Assembly (NCBI GenBank): GCA_964584935.1
Contig: CAZPBN010000015.1
Coordinates: 16,090-80,089 of the forward strand
Length of the DNA stretch: 64,000 bases
Direction: 5' to 3'
DNA from: CAZPBN01 sp964584935
GTDB taxonomy: Bacteria; Acidobacteriota; Aminicenantia; Aminicenantales; Aminicenantaceae
Shown: in pieces, positions 60,104 through 64,000 of the stretch
Numbering within the stretch: the first letter of the stretch is position 1
How the letters are laid out: each line of letters opens with the position of its first letter
The notes under the pieces: generated by a model
Seen by the model: the letters and a program-made list of their open reading frames with translations, nothing else
Databases searched by the model: none
Told to the model about the DNA's origin: nothing
Translations under genes and position numbers: made by a program

Positions 60104-60647
60104 GCTGCTGATTTTTGTGGTGGATTGTTTTGAAAAACTTAGAATTCCTTATTTAGTTACAGGAGCTATTGCTTCCATTGCCTATGGGGAACCCAGATTC
60201 ACCAACGACATCGATATAGTTGCAGACATGCATCTTGCCCATATCAAAGAATTCAAATCCTGTTTTCCAGAGAATGAATTCTATCTCGATGTTGATTCCA
60301 TTAGAGAAGCCATAAAGCGGCGTTCCCAATTCAATATCATTCATCCCGAATCAGGACTCAAGGTTGATGTGATCATCTCCAAAAAAGATGATTTCGATCA
60401 GAGTCGATTTGCCCGGACAAAAAAACTTAATGTAACCGAGACAGCATCAGCACATTTTGCATCCCCCGAAGATGTGATCATTAAAAAACTACAATATTTC
60501 AAAGAGAGACATTCAGACAAGCATCTCCGTGATATTGCGAGTATGCTCAAAATTTCCTCTGAATGGATCGATTGTGCTTATATTTCTTTTTGGTCAAAAA
60601 AGCTCTCTGTTAGTGAAATTTGGGAAGAGCTTCAAAAAAAAATATAA
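60090..60647 (+). CDS. Nucleotidyltransferase-fold protein (third module)
   Basis: The 185-aa protein has the minimal NTase core: IPYLVTGAIASIAYGEPRFTNDIDIVADM (Gly...D-x-D), SGLKVDVIISKKDDFD, and SPEDVIIKKLQYFKERHSDKHLRDIASML. ATG 60090 with AAAAGGA upstream is preferred over TTG 60072. Related proteins act as toxins or add nucleotides to targets. It overlaps the small upstream gene, forming the third two-gene module in the window. Confidence 0.82.
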   Translation: MDQNELLIFVVDCFEKLRIPYLVTGAIASIAYGEPRFTNDIDIVADMHLAHIKEFKSCFPENEFYLDVDSIREAIKRRSQFNIIHPESGLKVDVIISKKDDFDQSRFARTKKLNVTETASAHFASPEDVIIKKLQYFKERHSDKHLRDIASMLKISSEWIDCAYISFWSKKLSVSEIWEELQKKI

Positions 60648-60753
60648 AAGACTCATTTAATATCTCTTTTATAATCAGTAAGTTAATTTAAAACATAGTC
60701 AATTTTTCGCCCTTAATACAGTGATTTTCACCCCAGTTTCATCACACGGTTCA

Positions 60754-61062
60754 TCACACTAATGAGTACCTAGTGGTATGGATGTTGTAAATTTTCAGTT
60801 TAAAGGTGTAGATATGCAATGCGATCTTGACACTTGTTGGTGTACTGATTGTGATACAGTTGCTCTGGGCTATATCTGCGCTAAATGGTCTAACACTGGG
60901 AAAACATGTGATTGTAACTGTACCGACCCATTTTCCCGCCAGGGCGCTGATGTTTTCTTGGGATGGAGCGGTCTCACCCATCTTTGAGGACACCAAAAAT
61001 GCCGGCAGGTCTATGTATAATAAAAAGAGAAAAGTGAAATGTCTTTTTTTGAAACTTTGCAT
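60754..61062 (-). CDS. Putative secreted protein, possibly truncated
   Basis: ATG at 61062 with strong ribosome site AGGGAGGGCGAGAC opens a 102-aa frame. It begins MQSFKKRHFTFLFLLYID, a credible signal peptide, followed by ENISALAGKWVGTVTITC, as in the start of small lipocalin-like or beta-barrel secreted proteins. The remaining 50 residues lose protein-like character, so a frameshift is likely. No family is recognised. Confidence 0.4.
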   Translation of the reverse strand: MQSFKKRHFTFLFLLYIDLPAFLVSSKMGETAPSQENISALAGKWVGTVTITCFPSVRPFSADIAQSNCITISTPTSVKIALHIYTFKLKIYNIHTTRYSLV

Positions 61063-61434
61063 TGTCTCGCCCTCCCTTAAAAGTAAAATACACCTTTTGG
61101 CCGCCTTGCTCAAATTCTAATTGAATTATGGGTCGCCCATTAGCGAATTTTGGGTCACACCAGCCTATAAAATTGATTTTATTAGACTTTATTTTAACCC
61201 TGTTTACATTACTATGGATTCAAAGATAGGATTTCGTTTTTTTGTTGCTGCTGATTTTTGCTTCATTCCATCAAATTCCCATGCTCTAAGCGACTTCATC
61301 GTTTATCATATGTATAAAATAAAGGAAAAGTCAACAAAAAATCCACAAGAGAAAGAGAACATCAGAAAATCAGCGGAATAGTGCCACGTAAAGAATAGAG
61401 ATCCCCCTTCTCCCTGATTCAGGAGTCAAGAGTG
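61063..61434. other. Gene-poor accessory stretch
   Basis: No supported gene. A plus-strand frame at 61121-61381 lacks a ribosome site and recognisable content and was not called. This lies within the decayed zone 60.7-62.5 kb. Confidence 0.4.
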
Positions 61435-61635
61435 TCACATATATTCTGATAGTTCCTCAGCCGCCATAGAGAGCTGAGCCTGAGGAGGCGGAGGCCGAGC
61501 AGCCTTAAAAGTCAGATTAAGGTGCTCGATGATCTTATCTATGACTTTCTTGTCTTCAATAAAGGAGACAATTCGCATGGTTCCCCCGCATTGAGGACAG
61601 ATGAGGGGATCGATTTCATAGATCTTCTTTATCAT
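61435..61635 (-). pseudogene. IS91-family transposase, C-terminal fragment
   Basis: The 66-codon frame MIKKIYEIDPLICPQCGGTM...IIEHLNLTFKAARPPPP is the C-terminus of IS91/IS801-like transposases (typical KIYEVDPLVCPQCGG...H-LKL). The CPQCGG motif is intact. It lacks everything upstream and starts after a perfect hairpin CCCCTGC-TTTC-GCAGGGG (61640-61657). Confidence 0.75.
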
Positions 61636-61866
61636 CTTTCCCCTGCTTTCGCAGGGGCAGGCTCTCTGTGGGCATTAGTAGCAAAGAGATACCCGCAGGT
61701 TATGTGACACATCACAAGGCTTTCTTATACAAAGAGTAGATTTCGCCCTTGTTTCTAAACCCCATATTAACAGGGATCTTATGACGTGATTCCTGTTGAC
61801 GTTTATTTATTCAAGGTCTATGAATTCTCAAACAATGAGAGGGGTGATGGCGGATCGTTTCTATGA

Positions 61867-62079
61867 CTATTTTTTGGGTCCCCGCTCAATCATTATGACA
61901 GCGGAAAATTCCCCGGAATTGGAACACTCTCCTGTAAAAGAACAACCATTTATGCCAAGATAGAGGAATCCCTCCTTGTTATGGAAAGCTTTTGTTTTTC
62001 CTACAAAAAAATTATCACTGCCGATATTGGCGATGAGTGCGGCATGGTTAATTCCGGTAAAGGGATCGAAACCGTAACC
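61867..62079 (-). pseudogene. Fragment of LecA-like lectin-domain protein (C-terminus)
   Basis: On the minus strand an open stretch of about 70 codons reads GYGFDPFTGINHAALIANIG..., then GFLYLGINGCSFTGE and a Gly/Ser-rich SVIM-like end EFSAVIMIERGPKK stop. It resembles the LecA/PA-IL galactose-binding domain (…ALIGKIG…GRLYLGIND…NSGSFSV). A stop immediately upstream indicates that the rest is lost. It is sandwiched between two IS91 fragments. Confidence 0.55.
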
Positions 62080-62101
62080 TTAATCATCGGGCCAATCCTC
62101 T

Positions 62102-62314
62102 TCATAGTTGCCGACAACAGATCTTCCCTTCCCGTTCATCGAAAGAGAGCCTCTCCAGGGACAAAAGCGTCCGGATCATGTATTTGCCCACTCGCTCGGC
62201 CTCTTTTTTGGTCTGAGCTCTGACTTGGCTGTGGACTGTGCACCCGGTAGAGCACGCTGCGCTCCGGATGACGGGGACGATACACTCCTGCCACAACAGG
62301 GGCTCATGAATCAA
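62102..62314 (-). pseudogene. IS91-family transposase, middle fragment
   Basis: The frame contains VHSQVRAQTKKEAERVGKYM and IRTLLSLERLSFDEREGKIC, the conserved middle of IS91-type transposases, then ends. It is paralogous to the relic near 34.4 kb and lies 470 nt upstream (minus strand) of the C-terminal fragment, from which it is separated by unrelated debris. Confidence 0.7.
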
Positions 62315-62522
62315 GAAACGTGCCAGAAGAGGCTTTGTTCGAGGTGATGGTGGTGTAAAATGCTGATTTGGGGGAAAAGGCGGCTTTAAGGGGAAAAAAT
62401 TAAGTGAACTGCCGCCAGATTTTCAGGTTGGAGACATAACGCGGAGAGTGTATATTGCCTCACTGCCGATCGTGATCGCGACGGGCTTGTGGATATGGTA
62501 GTTTTCGTACTAATAAGCCGAA

Positions 62523-63683
62523 TTAGCTTATGATCCCGCTTTCCCAGAGCTCTTCCAAAAACCGCTGCCACGGTAAAATTTTTATCCCTCCCACAACACG
62601 CTCCTCAATTTCATTGCATACTACCAAAGCTTTCTTAGGAGTATATTCATCTATGAAAGCTGAGAGCGGCCGCAAGGCTCTATTGTCCACGCGGCGCTGT
62701 CCCTTGACTTCAATGGCGACTTCTCCGCCTCCAAGAATAAAATCAACTTCAATTCCGGATTTCGTCCTCCAGTAATTGATATCATAATTTAATTCACTAT
62801 AAGAAGAGTGAGCGGCAATCTCCATAAAAATGAAATGCTCAAGTGCCCGCCCGAATGATTCCCCCTTCATCTCCGGAGTCCGGCGCTTGTTGATAGCGCC
62901 TGCCACACCGACATCAAATAAATAGAATTTGGGTGTCTTTACAATGATCCCGCGGGATTGCCTTTTTTTGAAAGGCTCGACCATCCGCCCAAGCAATGTA
63001 TCGACAAGAATTTGATAATATTCCTTTATGGTCTTCGCATCAACACCACTGTCACGTGCGATGTTCGAGAAATTTATCAATTCTCCATGCGAATATCCAA
63101 CGGCGTCAAAAAAACGTGCAAATGCAGGAATATTGCGCGTCAGGCCCTCATTGAAAACTTCCTCTTTCAAATAATCTTGGATATATCCTTGCAGAGATTT
63201 TTGATAGTTATCCCGTAAATAATGGTCGGGAATCATGCCGTGATTCAAAGCTCTTAAAAGATCTACATCTTCCAGTTCTGCCGATACAATGGGAAACAAT
63301 TCATAGCGCCATGCTCTTCCCCCAAGAAGATTTGCCTTTCCTCTCTTCAATTTTCTAGCGCTTGATCCGCAAAGAATGAAACTTATTTTTTTGTTTTCTA
63401 TCAACCAATGGACTTCATCCATGATCTCGGGAACTTTCTGAACTTCATCCAGGATTACAGGATGTTTAAAGAGGTGCACATCTTTTGCCAGGATCCTCTC
63501 CCGCAGAAGTGAAGGCCTTTTTGTAAATTCCAAAGCCAAATCTGTTTTGAGGAAATCGTAAACTAAGCTTTGAGGGAAATTCTTTTTTAAATAAGTTGAT
63601 TTACCGGTTTTCCTCGGTCCCCATAAAAACGCGGACTTCCCTTTTGGCACACGTATATCTATTTTTCGCTCAATGTGTTTCAT
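62523..63683 (-). CDS. AAA ATPase with DUF4143 C-terminal domain
   Basis: The 386-aa protein begins with FLWGPRKTGKSTYLKKNFP (Walker A) and has VILDEVQKVPEIMDEVHWLIE (Walker B) and FILCGSSARKL. A DUF4143-type nuclease-like C-terminal domain follows (NYWRTKSGIEVDFILGGGEVAIEVKGQRRV). Such proteins are common, often mobile, and of unknown role. It is at the right end of the accessory tail. No partner gene is visible. Confidence 0.88.
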   Translation of the reverse strand: MKHIERKIDIRVPKGKSAFLWGPRKTGKSTYLKKNFPQSLVYDFLKTDLALEFTKRPSLLRERILAKDVHLFKHPVILDEVQKVPEIMDEVHWLIENKKISFILCGSSARKLKRGKANLLGGRAWRYELFPIVSAELEDVDLLRALNHGMIPDHYLRDNYQKSLQGYIQDYLKEEVFNEGLTRNIPAFARFFDAVGYSHGELINFSNIARDSGVDAKTIKEYYQILVDTLLGRMVEPFKKRQSRGIIVKTPKFYLFDVGVAGAINKRRTPEMKGESFGRALEHFIFMEIAAHSSYSELNYDINYWRTKSGIEVDFILGGGEVAIEVKGQRRVDNRALRPLSAFIDEYTPKKALVVCNEIEERVVGGIKILPWQRFLEELWESGIIS

Positions 63684-63836
63684 CTCAAGACAAAACTCCG
63701 TAATAGTTTAACTATTTAGGAATATATCCCCAATTAGCACAATTGTCAAGCTAAGCTTTAGATCCCAAATAATCGGATAAGCCTGCCTTTAAATTAAAAA
63801 GTAATAAAAATAGGCCTCTACTACCCCAGGAAGAAC
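63684..63836. other. Intergenic, nothing recognised
   Basis: AT-rich spacer. CCTCTA (63815-63820) is inverted as TAGAGG (63845-63850), flanking an extended -10 promoter. Confidence 0.4.
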
Positions 63837-63845
63837 TGGTATAAT
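63837..63845 (+). promoter_or_regulatory. Extended -10 promoter near the right edge
   Basis: TGGTATAAT (63837-63845) is a perfect extended -10 element (TGn followed by TATAAT). The -35 is poor. It faces the open frame at 63905. Confidence 0.5.
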
Positions 63846-63868
63846 AGAGGCATGAAAAAAAAACAAAA

Positions 63869-63889
63869 GTTTCACCCACTAGGTGAAAC
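63869..63889 (+). repeat. Perfect 8-bp inverted repeat GTTTCACC-N5-GGTGAAAC
   Basis: A strong small hairpin in the leader of the last open frame. It could be an operator, an attenuating hairpin or part of a transposon end. Confidence 0.6.
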
Positions 63890-63904
63890 CCAAAAGGTGC
63901 TTTT

Positions 63905-64000
63905 ATGATATGTCAAAAAGTAAAAAATTTCAATCTTGGATTATTAAAAAAAACAAAAGTCACCTCATCGAGCGGACTCATGTTGATCATGAACTTTTTA
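63905..64000 (+). CDS. Start of an open frame, possibly IS1380-like transposase (partial)
   Basis: The frame from ATG 63905 (after AAAAGGTG) reads MICQKVKNFNLGLLKKTKVT and then SSSGLMLIMNFL to the window end. The lysine-rich start followed by (L/V)TSxxGL..I..FL is like the N-terminus of IS1380-type transposases. A second frame from ATG 63910 is also open. The call is tentative. Confidence 0.3.
   Translation, partial: MICQKVKNFNLGLLKKTKVTSSSGLMLIMNFL

Noticed and set aside
60778..60987. Cys-rich 69-aa frame on the plus strand
   Set aside because: It is complementary to the secreted-protein frame with a strong ribosome site at 61062 on the minus strand, and is likely a shadow.
61121..61381. 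86-aa frame on the plus strand
   Set aside because: TTG start without a ribosome site, no known motif, and inside decayed sequence.
61981..62223. 80-aa plus-strand frame
   Set aside because: It lies opposite the LecA-like and IS91 fragments, whose minus-strand translations match known families.

Overview
The window comes from an AT-rich, Gram-negative (lipopolysaccharide-making) bacterium. Bacterial markers are infC-rpmI-rplT, RNase Y, XseAB, Dxs/IspA, LpxD, LptD, heptose kinase and an O-antigen ligase. The phylum cannot be fixed from sequence alone. A lineage near Acidobacteriota/Aminicenantes is a guess, based on the mix of LPS genes, Hdr-type redox proteins and archaeal-type GatDE. Genes are densely packed, with many 1-8 nt overlaps and frequent TTG starts.

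Layout. 1-2.6 kb: threonine synthase and a PfkB kinase, then tRNA-Val(GAC). 2.9-15.1 kb: a long plus-strand run of translation, RNA-decay and isoprenoid genes: thrS, infC (AUU start), rpmI, rplT, zapB/zapA-like, a structured spacer, rny, ymdB-like, xseA, xseB, ispA, dxs, tlyA, nadK. 15.3-19.2 kb: maoC-gatE-gatD, an archaeal-type tRNA amidotransferase operon. 19.3-22.0 kb: glgA-trxA-trxB. 22.0-27.8 kb (minus): hdrB, hdrC, a small thioredoxin-fold gene, hdrA, a TrxB-like flavoprotein without the NADPH motif, a thioredoxin and an AhpD-like gene. 28-29.4 kb: a beta-CASP nuclease. 29.4-37.6 kb: an accessory zone with MITE-like repeats, an AbiEii-type module, a methyltransferase, a baeRF protein, secreted proteins, an IS91 relic, a SagB-type oxidoreductase and an alkaline phosphatase.

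37.6-41.3 kb (minus): an F0-only ATP synthase block (atpZ, atpI, atpB, atpE), whose c subunit carries the Na+-binding residues, running into yihY and lpxD. 42-48.9 kb (plus): lptD and nucleotide-sugar genes (long-type RmlA, RmlC-like, RmlB, Gmd, Rmd-like). 49-56.8 kb: a second nucleotidyltransferase module, cupin, purF, then a heptose kinase, PHP, O-antigen ligase and Trm112 run, an acyl-ACP thioesterase and a small ABM-fold protein. 56.9-59.5 kb: a ChaN-PDZ protein and a glycosyltransferase. 59.5-64 kb: an accessory tail with a third nucleotidyltransferase module, gene debris (IS91 pieces, a LecA-like lectin fragment), a DUF4143 ATPase and the possible start of an IS1380-like transposase.

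The two most unusual systems are the HdrABC-thioredoxin cluster and bacterial GatDE. The first looks like a thiol-disulfide electron-transfer module in which Hdr subunits, a non-NADPH TrxB homologue and three thioredoxin-fold or AhpD-like proteins are encoded together. A predicted Na+ F-ATPase and an 18-bp perfect-TIR miniature element are also worth following up.
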